Positions 39,565-45,943 of a DNA stretch of 45,943 nucleotides are shown here, piece after piece; the first letter of the stretch is position 1, and every line of letters begins with the position of its first letter. The stretch comes from a virus. The stretch is taken from positions 1 to 45,943 of the IMG/VR virus record IMGVR_UViG_3300031857_016953; one strand, written 5' to 3'. The notes beneath the pieces were generated by a model, which worked only from the letters and a program-made list of their open reading frames with translations, was not told where the DNA came from and searched no databases. A program made the position numbers and the translations under genes.

Positions 39565-42129
39565 ATGCCAAGAAGTACGGATTTAGGTAAAAGTTGGTTG
39601 GGTGGTGGTTCGCGTGGATCGCAAACTTTTAATGCACCTTCCTCTTTAACAATTCCATATGGTCGATATAAAGGAACCGTCACAGGTCGTGGCGGTTCAG
39701 GTAATGCTCCAGTTTCTTCTGCCTGGACAATCAATTACAACACCAATTATAATGTCGCGTATCCAATCGCGAGTCAACCAGAAGCCAATCGTCCATCTAC
39801 TGCGTGGACAATTAACTACAACACGAATTACAATGTAGCCTATCCGTTGGCAAATCAGCCAGAGGCTGCTCGTCCACCTACCGCTTGGACAATTAACTAT
39901 AATACCAATTATAATGTCGCTTATCCGATCGCCACACAACCAGAAGCGACTCGTCCATCTACTGCTTGGACAATTAATTACAATGTGGCGTATCCAATCG
40001 CCAATCAGCCAGCGACCGCTTGGACAATCAATTACAATACAAATTACAATGTTGCTTATCCATTAGCGAACCAACCAGCAACTGCTTGGACGATCAACTA
40101 TAACACTAATTACAATGTCGCGTATCCAATTGCGAATCGCCCAGAAGCCGCTCGACCAGCAACAACTTGGTCGATTAATTACAATGTGGCGTATCCGATC
40201 GCAACACAGCCAGAAGCAGCGCGACCAGCCACTACTTGGTCAATTAATTATAATGTCGCATATCCGATTGCGAACCAACCAGCGAATGCTTGGACGATTA
40301 ACTATAACACAAACTACAATGTCGCATATCCAATTGCCAATCAACCAGCGAATGCTTGGGTAATCACTTATAATACCAACTATAATGTTGCATATCCAAT
40401 CGCGAATCAGCCAGAATCTGGTCGACCAGCAACAGCGTATAGCATAACCTATAACACAAATTATAATGTCGCTTATCCAATTGCAACACGACCAGAGCAG
40501 GCTCGACCAGCGACCGCTTGGTCAACAAACTATAATGTAGCATATCCAGTTGCGAACAGACCAGAGCAGGCTCGACCAGCGACTGCATGGTCAACGAACT
40601 ATAATGTTGCATATCCAGTTGCGAACAGACCAGAAGCAGCAAGACCAGTTACTGCTTGGTCGACTAATTATAATGTCGTTTACCCAGTAGCAAATCAACC
40701 AATTGCATCCTATAACACACCAAACTCATATAATCATTATGTTAATTATACTGAGTATAGTAGCGTATATGGTGGTCCCTTTTATTATAGCGGCGCAAAC
40801 GATCCAACTGCATATGGATCATCTCCAACTTGTCCAAGTCCTTCTTATTATGAAGCCACTTTTTATTACTTTTTCCCAGCGCAATATTATGTGCTCTATG
40901 TAGCATATGTCTGCACTGGTGTTGGAAATAATGCAAACTATAATACCAACTACAATGTCGCGTATCCAATTGGGACTCAGCCAGCCACTGCATATACGAT
41001 TAACTATAACACAAACTACAATGTGGCGTATCCGATTGCTAACCAGCCAATCAATGCATACACAATTAATTACAATACAAACTATAATGTTGCATATCCG
41101 ATTGCGAATCAACCGATCAATGCATACACAATTAATTATAATACAAACTACAATGTCGCATATCCAATTGCAAATCAACCAGAGTCTGGTCGACCAGTTA
41201 ATGCTTGGGTGATCACTTACAACACTAATTACAATGTCGCATACCCAATTGCAAGCCAACCAGAGTCTGGTCGACCAGTAACTGCTTGGTCAACAAACTA
41301 TAATGTTGCCTATCCAATTGCAAATAGACCAGAAGCCGCTCGTCCCGCAACAACTTGGTCGACGAATTATAACACGGTATACCCAGAAGCAAACCGTCCA
41401 GTGAATGCTTGGACAATTAACTACAATACAAATTACAATGTCGCGTATCCAGAACAAGCAAGACCAATTAATGCTTGGACGATCAATTATAATACAAACT
41501 ATAATGTTGCCTATCCGATTGCAACACAACCAGAAGCCACTCGACCAGTGACTGCATGGACATCTAATTATAATGTGGCGTACCCAATTGCTACGCAACC
41601 AGAAGCCACTCGTCCTGCGACTACTTGGTCAACAAACTACAATACAATCTATCCAGAAGCCAATAGACCAGTGACTGCTTGGACAATCAATTATAACACC
41701 AATTATAATGTCGCTTACCCATTAGCGAATCAACCAGAAGCTGCAAGACCAGCCACTGCATGGACGATTAATTATAATTCAAATTATAATGTAGCCTATC
41801 CGATAGCGACGCAGCCAGAAGCGGCTCGACCACCAACTGCGTGGACGATCAATTATAATACCAATTATAATGTCGCTTATCCGATTGCCAATCAACCAGA
41901 AGCAGCAAGACCAGTTACTGCATACACTCCAGGAAACCCTGGAACTGCAACAAATGTTCTTGGTGTTGCTCTCCCAGGCGGTCCTGTCGATCTTTCTGGA
42001 TTTGGTGGAGATCCTGGCACTGCCCCGACAGTTTCCCCAACTGTTGTCTCATACTTTGACTATCCTGACAATAGTAACTATCCAGTCACTGTTCCTCCAG
42101 GTGGTCAGGTAAATGTAACGCTCGAGTAA
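39565..42129 (+). CDS. Tyr/Asn/Pro repeat protein B (paralogue of protein A)
   Basis: 854 residues. It shares the N-terminal (FNAPSSLTIPYGRYKGTVTG, RGGSGN) and C-terminal (VLGVALPGGPV, YPVTVPPGGQVNVTLE) frames with the preceding gene. The body has about 28 units of 18-27 residues, more regular than in protein A: AWTINYNTNYNVAYPIANQP, usually followed by EAARPAT. A unique Tyr-rich island with two Cys lies near nt 40706-40935. Asn, Tyr, Pro and Ala dominate the body. The paired frames suggest gene duplication followed by independent expansion of the array. Likely a filamentous or surface virion component; no homologous function known to me. Confidence 0.87.
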   Translation: MPRSTDLGKSWLGGGSRGSQTFNAPSSLTIPYGRYKGTVTGRGGSGNAPVSSAWTINYNTNYNVAYPIASQPEANRPSTAWTINYNTNYNVAYPLANQPEAARPPTAWTINYNTNYNVAYPIATQPEATRPSTAWTINYNVAYPIANQPATAWTINYNTNYNVAYPLANQPATAWTINYNTNYNVAYPIANRPEAARPATTWSINYNVAYPIATQPEAARPATTWSINYNVAYPIANQPANAWTINYNTNYNVAYPIANQPANAWVITYNTNYNVAYPIANQPESGRPATAYSITYNTNYNVAYPIATRPEQARPATAWSTNYNVAYPVANRPEQARPATAWSTNYNVAYPVANRPEAARPVTAWSTNYNVVYPVANQPIASYNTPNSYNHYVNYTEYSSVYGGPFYYSGANDPTAYGSSPTCPSPSYYEATFYYFFPAQYYVLYVAYVCTGVGNNANYNTNYNVAYPIGTQPATAYTINYNTNYNVAYPIANQPINAYTINYNTNYNVAYPIANQPINAYTINYNTNYNVAYPIANQPESGRPVNAWVITYNTNYNVAYPIASQPESGRPVTAWSTNYNVAYPIANRPEAARPATTWSTNYNTVYPEANRPVNAWTINYNTNYNVAYPEQARPINAWTINYNTNYNVAYPIATQPEATRPVTAWTSNYNVAYPIATQPEATRPATTWSTNYNTIYPEANRPVTAWTINYNTNYNVAYPLANQPEAARPATAWTINYNSNYNVAYPIATQPEAARPPTAWTINYNTNYNVAYPIANQPEAARPVTAYTPGNPGTATNVLGVALPGGPVDLSGFGGDPGTAPTVSPTVVSYFDYPDNSNYPVTVPPGGQVNVTLE
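39720..41920 (+). repeat. Repeat array in protein B (about 28 units)
   Basis: Units come in a few discrete lengths (18, 22, 23 and 27 residues), made by presence or absence of TNYN and of the EAARP-type linker. Amino acids are almost invariant while synonymous codons differ from unit to unit. The island near 40706-40935 splits the array into about 14 and 14 units. Confidence 0.93.
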
Positions 42130-42148
42130 AATATACTTGATAATTTTT

Positions 42149-42156
42149 CATAAATA
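42149..42156 (+). promoter_or_regulatory. Late promoter box before oxygenase cassette
   Basis: CATAAATA in a 65-base non-coding gap, 38 bases before the oxygenase ATG at 42195. One base from the T4 late consensus TATAAATA and placed outside coding sequence. It would drive the oxygenase, two DUF6065-like genes and the glycosyltransferase, which are overlapped or closely spaced. Confidence 0.5.
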
Positions 42157-42194
42157 GTTTATAATTTGAAGTTGCAATTGTTTTGAGGTGATTT

Positions 42195-42797
42195 ATGCCA
42201 TATCCTGTACAAAAATATGTACGCGAATTGAATCAATTTTGTATCGTTAATGATGCATTTACGCAAGAAGAAGTAGATAAGATCATTGATCTTGAAGATC
42301 TGCAAAAGTTCCAACGAGGTGGAGTTGGTGGTGGCGGTGGTGCAGGTCAAGTAAACAAAAAAGTCCGCGACAGTGATGTTATGTGGATTCATCATGAACA
42401 AAACTCAGACTGGCTTTTCCAAAAATTTGCTCATTTAACATCAATGGTCAATTATGACTATTTCATGTATGAGATAGATGGATTCGAGAATTTCCAGTAC
42501 ACCGTCTATAAAGCAAAAAATAAACAACACTATGACTGGCATATTGACGCTGGTAATCTTTATTCCAAATACGAAAGAAAAATCAGCGCAACCATAGTTC
42601 TAACTGATCCTGACGATTATGAGGGTGGAGAGTTTCAATGCGTTCTTCATGGTCGTGTTGATGAGCCAATGACAATTAAACCAAAAAGAGGAGATGCAGT
42701 TTTCTTTGCCTCTTGGATGCCTCATCGAGTTACACCTGTGACAAAAGGAACTCGTAAATCTCTTGTATGTTGGGTAATGGGCGAAAGGTCATGTTAA
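42195..42797 (+). CDS. 2-oxoglutarate/Fe(II)-dependent oxygenase (prolyl-hydroxylase type)
   Basis: Non-haem iron oxygenase, 200 residues. The iron facial triad reads HYDWHIDAG (His116, Asp118) and MPHRVTPV (His177). Arg187 in TKGTRKSLVCWV is spaced ten residues on, as expected to bind 2-oxoglutarate. YEGGEFQC and KPKRGDAVFFASWMPHRV fit the PKHD/prolyl 4-hydroxylase-like double-stranded beta-helix. A Gly-rich loop lies at 42-51. Substrate is not shown by sequence. Context (proline-rich repeat proteins upstream, glycosyltransferase downstream) suggests protein prolyl hydroxylation; the alternatives are small-molecule or nucleic acid oxidation. Its end overlaps the next start by seven bases. 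Confidence 0.88.
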   Translation: MPYPVQKYVRELNQFCIVNDAFTQEEVDKIIDLEDLQKFQRGGVGGGGGAGQVNKKVRDSDVMWIHHEQNSDWLFQKFAHLTSMVNYDYFMYEIDGFENFQYTVYKAKNKQHYDWHIDAGNLYSKYERKISATIVLTDPDDYEGGEFQCVLHGRVDEPMTIKPKRGDAVFFASWMPHRVTPVTKGTRKSLVCWVMGERSC

Positions 42798-43525
42798 ATT
42801 TGAAACGAATATTTGGTAATGAAATTATAGAATTCTACTGCCATCCAAATTTAGAAGGCATAATCCCAGAACCAAAAGCAGCGGTTAAAAATCTTCCAGA
42901 GTGGTTCAAAGATCTTGCACCAACTCATGGTGATGAGGATTTCAGAGATGCATTTGGTAATAAAGCAATGTCAGCAAAGAAATGTTTGCCGATGCTTGAT
43001 GCAATGTCACTCGGTTATATGATTCCCTTATATGCTGATTTACATATTCGCAGCAATCATGATAATAGTCAAATTGAAGTCAAGAATCCTCCAGGTGCCA
43101 CTGTTTGCGAATTTCATGATGCAGGACAATTGGGTGGAAAAAACAAATTAGGCATCAAGCATGGTAATGCACTCAAATTTATTAATCGATGGGTGATCAA
43201 AACAGCTCCAGGTTGGTCAACGCTTTTTGTTCCACCACTCAATCATTTCGACCAACCCTTTACTTGTTTATCTGGTTTTGTAGACACAGATGCATATCCA
43301 AAAGAAGTTAATTTTCCAGCAGTACTAAAGATCTATGACGCAGATATACATCTTCCTGCAGGTACACCACTGATCACTGCAATTCCAATCAAGAGAGATT
43401 CATTTCCGAAAAAACCAAAAGTAAGAAAAATGACTAATAAGGAAATGCGAACTATTGAGAAAATTCAGCGCACTCAAGATATGAGAACGCATCACTATAC
43501 ATATGAGTTGAGGAAGAGGGATTAA
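42791..43525 (+). CDS. DUF6065-like conserved phage protein, copy 1
   Basis: 244 residues. Core motifs are CLPMLDAMSLGYMIPLYADL, KTAPGWSTLFVPPLNHFDQP, FTCLSGFVDTDAYPKEVNFP and LPAGTPLITAIPIKRDSF. I associate these with the DUF6065 group, recurrent in T4-like phages and of unknown function. The ATG at 42791 follows AAAGG and is preferred over an in-frame start at 42767 deeper inside the oxygenase gene. The next gene encodes a divergent paralogue. Physical grouping with an oxygenase and glycosyltransferase suggests a part in the same modification pathway or in binding its substrate. Confidence 0.68.
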   Translation: MLNLKRIFGNEIIEFYCHPNLEGIIPEPKAAVKNLPEWFKDLAPTHGDEDFRDAFGNKAMSAKKCLPMLDAMSLGYMIPLYADLHIRSNHDNSQIEVKNPPGATVCEFHDAGQLGGKNKLGIKHGNALKFINRWVIKTAPGWSTLFVPPLNHFDQPFTCLSGFVDTDAYPKEVNFPAVLKIYDADIHLPAGTPLITAIPIKRDSFPKKPKVRKMTNKEMRTIEKIQRTQDMRTHHYTYELRKRD

Positions 43526-43527
43526 TT

Positions 43528-44271
43528 ATGTTTAATTGGTTTCGAAAAGATGACATTGATTTTAAATTTGCCGATAATGTCGAAGGCGCAGTTTATCCTC
43601 ACTATCCACCAGTTCTTGCAAAAGATTTAAAACCTCTTAAGGAACATCAAGAAAAGAAATATGGAGACTATAGATTTCCAGGATGCCCTGGAATGCATGA
43701 TTATGCTCGTCTGGGATATATCATACCAGCATGGACGAATTTTCATATCAAAGCAAACAAGGCAGGAACAGTAATTATCGCAGGAAGCAAAGGTGAAGAT
43801 GCTGTAAAAAGGCACACATTAGTTAGACAAGCACAACAAATGGCAAAAGACATTACTGATGGTACATTTCAACTTGAAAATGGTGTTGATGGTTCTGTCT
43901 GGAATGCACCAGGAGCATGGAGAATTCATTCGACTAAAAAAGTCTCATGTTTAATTCTACCAGCATTTTTTCATAGCAATTTTCTCGATGATCTTTATGT
44001 CTATCCTGGAGTTGTTGATTATAATAAGTTTACTGTAATCAATTTTATTTTTACAGCAAAAAGACCTTGTGAAGTAGAAATTAAAGCAGGTGATCCATTA
44101 CTTCATGTAATACCATTTATCACATCCAAAGATATAGTTGCCTCATACGGACCATCAACACAAAGAGAAAGTGATTTAGGTAAGATTCCAAGATGGTTTC
44201 ATGAATCTAATTTTTATAGAAGATATTATATGATTCGAAAGAAATTTAAACTTGTTAAGGATTTTGAATGA
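43528..44271 (+). CDS. DUF6065-like conserved phage protein, copy 2
   Basis: 247 residues. It shares the layout of the preceding protein: GCPGMHDYARLGYIIPAWTN, WNAPGAWRIHSTKKVSCLIL, DDLYVYPGVVDYNKFTVINF and IKAGDPLLHVIPFITSKDIV. Similarity to copy 1 is clear in motif order but low in identity, so the duplication is old. A strong purine-rich ribosome binding site (GAGGAAGAGGG) precedes the ATG. The stop overlaps the glycosyltransferase start (ATGA). No catalytic residues can be assigned. Confidence 0.65.
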   Translation: MFNWFRKDDIDFKFADNVEGAVYPHYPPVLAKDLKPLKEHQEKKYGDYRFPGCPGMHDYARLGYIIPAWTNFHIKANKAGTVIIAGSKGEDAVKRHTLVRQAQQMAKDITDGTFQLENGVDGSVWNAPGAWRIHSTKKVSCLILPAFFHSNFLDDLYVYPGVVDYNKFTVINFIFTAKRPCEVEIKAGDPLLHVIPFITSKDIVASYGPSTQRESDLGKIPRWFHESNFYRRYYMIRKKFKLVKDFE

Positions 44272-45227
44272 AAAAGATATTCGTAAATGTTTGCTCATAT
44301 AGAGACAAACTACTCGCACCAACTCTTGAAAGTGCCATGGAAAATGAATCTGGTCGCAATCAGATTGTGTATGGTGTTTTTGAACAAACTGCATTAGAAG
44401 ATAGTTTAAAGACAAAGTATCCGCATCTAGCAACTCACAAACGAGTTCGTTATAAGCGAATTGATCCAGAATATTCTGACGGTGTGGTTTGGGCTCGCGG
44501 TATTAATGCGATGCAAATCTATGAAGAAGAGTTTCAGTATCAAATCGATTCTCATATGCTCTTTGATAAAGGTTGGGACAATTATCTAATTCTAGATTAT
44601 ATGCAAGCCTGTAAAGTTGCTGGGCATGATAAAGTTCTTCTCACCTGTGGCACAAAGAATTTTGACCTTGATGGTGATCGAATTACCAAGCACACACTCA
44701 CAGATGATATTTCAGTCAATCTTGGTTATTATCAGTTTGATAAGAATATGAGACTTCATGCTCATGGTCCGTGGGTTCCTGCGCGCGATGTTGTTTCACC
44801 ATCTCGCCATATTTGCGCTGGCAATTTCTTCGCTCCAGCGAAATGGGTTCGTGAGGTTGGATACAATACGAATATCTTCTTCGAAGGTGAAGAACAGATG
44901 TTCGTAATAACCTCTTTCGTAAAGGGATACAAGATCTATCATATGAGAAGAGCAAAGGTCTATCATTATCTTCGTTCTTCAAATTACGAGACGAAACAAA
45001 CTGTCAACCCAGTGGTAAATGCTCGGAAAATTCGAATGAATCAAGAAAGATCTGAAAAGGAACTCAGCAATTATCTCTATTCTCTCGATGAGGAGCAACT
45101 CGAGGCTTTCCGCAAGTATTCGGGTGTCGATTATATAAATAGAAAATTAGAGGAACGAGCACTCTCTAGGCATCTGAAGGCAGATCCGAGTGTAGAAGTC
45201 GACTGGGAAGTTCCGAATAGAGAGTAA
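44268..45227 (+). CDS. GT60-type glycosyltransferase (GlcNAc-transferase family, Skp1 GnT-like)
   Basis: 319 residues resembling the family (Pfam GlcNAc, CAZy GT60) whose known members transfer GlcNAc from UDP-GlcNAc to hydroxyproline or Ser/Thr of proteins. Readable landmarks are KIFVNVCSYRDKLLAPTLES at the N-terminus, IVYGVFEQ and SDGVVWARGINAMQIYEEEF. QYQIDSHMLFDKGWD has the metal/nucleotide-sugar binding Asp-Ser-His. Then come HICAGNFFAPAKWVREVGY, NIFFEGEEQMFV and KVYHY. It overlaps the DUF6065-like gene by four bases. Family assignment is from motif memory, and the sugar and acceptor are not known. The presence of a prolyl-hydroxylase-type enzyme in the same operon makes hydroxyproline a reasonable acceptor. 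Confidence 0.82.
   Translation: MKKIFVNVCSYRDKLLAPTLESAMENESGRNQIVYGVFEQTALEDSLKTKYPHLATHKRVRYKRIDPEYSDGVVWARGINAMQIYEEEFQYQIDSHMLFDKGWDNYLILDYMQACKVAGHDKVLLTCGTKNFDLDGDRITKHTLTDDISVNLGYYQFDKNMRLHAHGPWVPARDVVSPSRHICAGNFFAPAKWVREVGYNTNIFFEGEEQMFVITSFVKGYKIYHMRRAKVYHYLRSSNYETKQTVNPVVNARKIRMNQERSEKELSNYLYSLDEEQLEAFRKYSGVDYINRKLEERALSRHLKADPSVEVDWEVPNRE
45134..45141 (+). promoter_or_regulatory. T4-type late promoter box
   Basis: Exact TATAAATA near the end of the glycosyltransferase gene, 96 bases before the next ATG (45230). Sequence and spacing fit a T4-type late promoter for the small gene that follows. Confidence 0.45.
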
Positions 45228-45229
45228 AG

Positions 45230-45790
45230 ATGAGTGGAATAAAAAGAGCGACATTTAAGGTATTTGGTGGACCTGGGAGTTGTTCAGTTCCAGAAGGGTG
45301 CACAATAGCATTCGATAAAGATGCAACCTTTCAATATTATCCCTCCAATACAATGAATTACTTGCTGGCTGTCACAGGAACAACTAGTTGTATAAATGAA
45401 GATAATGATGTTTATCTTGCAAATAATCTATACGCGAATACTTGGTCTTCATATATCGAACCATGGGATTATAGCAAATCAGTAAGGGTTAATCCTACTA
45501 ATGGAGTATTTGCGTGGATTACTACTGAAAATGTGACAACCTCTGAGTGCACATTTAAAGCCGCCAATGTTGTTAATGAGTCGATCTCTCATACGAGCGA
45601 TAAGAAAACATTTTTATTTGTTTATGGAGAAGATTTTCTTATTGACGGAGAGAAAAAGACGAAGCCAGACAGTAATAATATCTTAGCCGCAAAAACATTT
45701 GTCAATGTATATCCTCCAGGAAACACTGTGACAAAGACGATTACTGCTAATTCTACACCTGTTACGGTTGTGGTTATTGAAGTAAACTAA
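45230..45790 (+). CDS. Hypothetical protein of unknown function
   Basis: 186 residues, not recognised. It contains FKVFGGPGSCSVPEGCTIAF near the N-terminus and two aromatic-rich segments. The C-terminal region NVYPPGNTVTKTITANSTPV resembles a beta-sandwich strand pattern of surface or fibre-accessory proteins. Three of its four Cys are in the N-terminal 60 residues. GAGAG lies just before the ATG, two bases after the glycosyltransferase stop. It sits between modification genes and another structural gene, so a virion surface component is possible. Confidence 0.6.
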   Translation: MSGIKRATFKVFGGPGSCSVPEGCTIAFDKDATFQYYPSNTMNYLLAVTGTTSCINEDNDVYLANNLYANTWSSYIEPWDYSKSVRVNPTNGVFAWITTENVTTSECTFKAANVVNESISHTSDKKTFLFVYGEDFLIDGEKKTKPDSNNILAAKTFVNVYPPGNTVTKTITANSTPVTVVVIEVN

Positions 45791-45824
45791 AAAAACACCA
45801 TTCTGCTCTGCGAATACCCTATTT

Positions 45825-45832
45825 TATAAATA
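45825..45832 (+). promoter_or_regulatory. T4-type late promoter box before the last gene
   Basis: Exact TATAAATA in a 67-base non-coding gap, 25 bases before the ATG at 45858 and followed by AGGA as ribosome binding site. This is the best-placed late promoter in the window. Confidence 0.6.
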
Positions 45833-45857
45833 GAGCAATAATAATAGGATTTCATAA

Positions 45858-45943
45858 ATGGCGCAGTTTATAGAATTGGATCTGGACCAGGGTGCAGATT
45901 TTACCGTTGATCTAGACTTGATTAAGGATGATGGCAGTGTTCT
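45858..45943 (+). CDS. Partial gene, probable tail/structural protein, cut by window end
   Basis: ATG at 45858 with AGGA upstream and a late promoter box before it. The visible 28 residues begin MAQFIELDLDQGADFTVDLD and continue LIKDDGSV. The start resembles small phage structural proteins in which a QGADF-type strand and a DGS turn open an Ig-like or tail-accessory fold. Too little is visible to assign more. Confidence 0.7.
   Translation, partial: MAQFIELDLDQGADFTVDLDLIKDDGSV

Noticed and set aside
37305-41920. Regularly spaced repeats suggestive of a CRISPR array
   Set aside because: Repeats are in frame, vary in length by whole codons, have no constant-length spacers, and lie inside two long genes.

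Overview
This window is the late/structural region of a large T4-like (T4-superfamily) myovirus genome. No bacterial housekeeping genes, insertion sequences or CRISPR arrays are seen. The T4 hallmarks are a compact gp33-gp59-gp32 block, gp4, gp54, gp26, gp48, gp53, a gp27-like hub, a gp5-like spike, gp25, gp6, gp7- and gp8-like wedge proteins, a DUF4815-type structural protein, and T4-type late promoter boxes (TATAAATA). The closest general resemblance, judged from memory of the families, is to T4-like phages of marine and alphaproteobacterial hosts. A circularly permuted (two-piece) tmRNA gene with an alphaproteobacterial-style tag suggests an alphaproteobacterial host. That host call is an inference.

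Layout. Positions 1-1454 hold the end of an EF-hand protein, then a redox cassette: AhpC peroxiredoxin, a 50-residue rubredoxin and AhpD. Positions 1470-1745 are a permuted tmRNA with its own perfect terminator. Next come a membrane-anchored SleB-type cell wall hydrolase and GMP reductase (guaC). The gp33-gp59-gp32 late-transcription/replication block follows and ends in a strong terminator at 5256-5282. Positions 5281-10719 are a minus-strand operon of coupled genes (gp4, a conserved protein, gp54, gp26, a gp51-like protein, and a tape-measure-like protein carrying a GH19 muralytic domain). From 10750 the plus strand carries the rest of the baseplate and tail: gp48, gp53, hub, spike, an unknown, gp25, gp6, a giant gp7-like protein, an enlarged gp8-like protein, a DUF4815 protein ending in a poly-proline tract and a Hint/intein-like domain, another large structural protein, a small coiled-coil protein and a repetitive fibre.

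Positions 37150-42129 encode two paralogous proteins built almost wholly from about 24 and 28 copies of a Tyr/Asn/Pro-rich unit (core NYNTNYNVAYPIANQP). Directly downstream, behind a late-type promoter box, are a 2OG-Fe(II) oxygenase of the prolyl-hydroxylase type, two paralogous DUF6065-like proteins and a GT60-type (Skp1 GlcNAc-transferase-like) glycosyltransferase. A prolyl-hydroxylase-type enzyme plus a GT60 enzyme next to proline-rich repeat proteins recalls the eukaryotic Skp1 hydroxyproline-GlcNAc pathway. The most exciting hypothesis for this window is therefore a phage-encoded system that hydroxylates and then glycosylates its own fibre proteins. This is inferred from gene families and context only.

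Other notable points are a roughly 55-residue beta-type module recurring in the gp7-, gp8- and DUF4815-type genes, and a separate glycine-rich module spread across four structural genes. Two unrelated muralytic domains are present while the spike lacks a lysozyme domain, and gp32 has lost its zinc cysteines.
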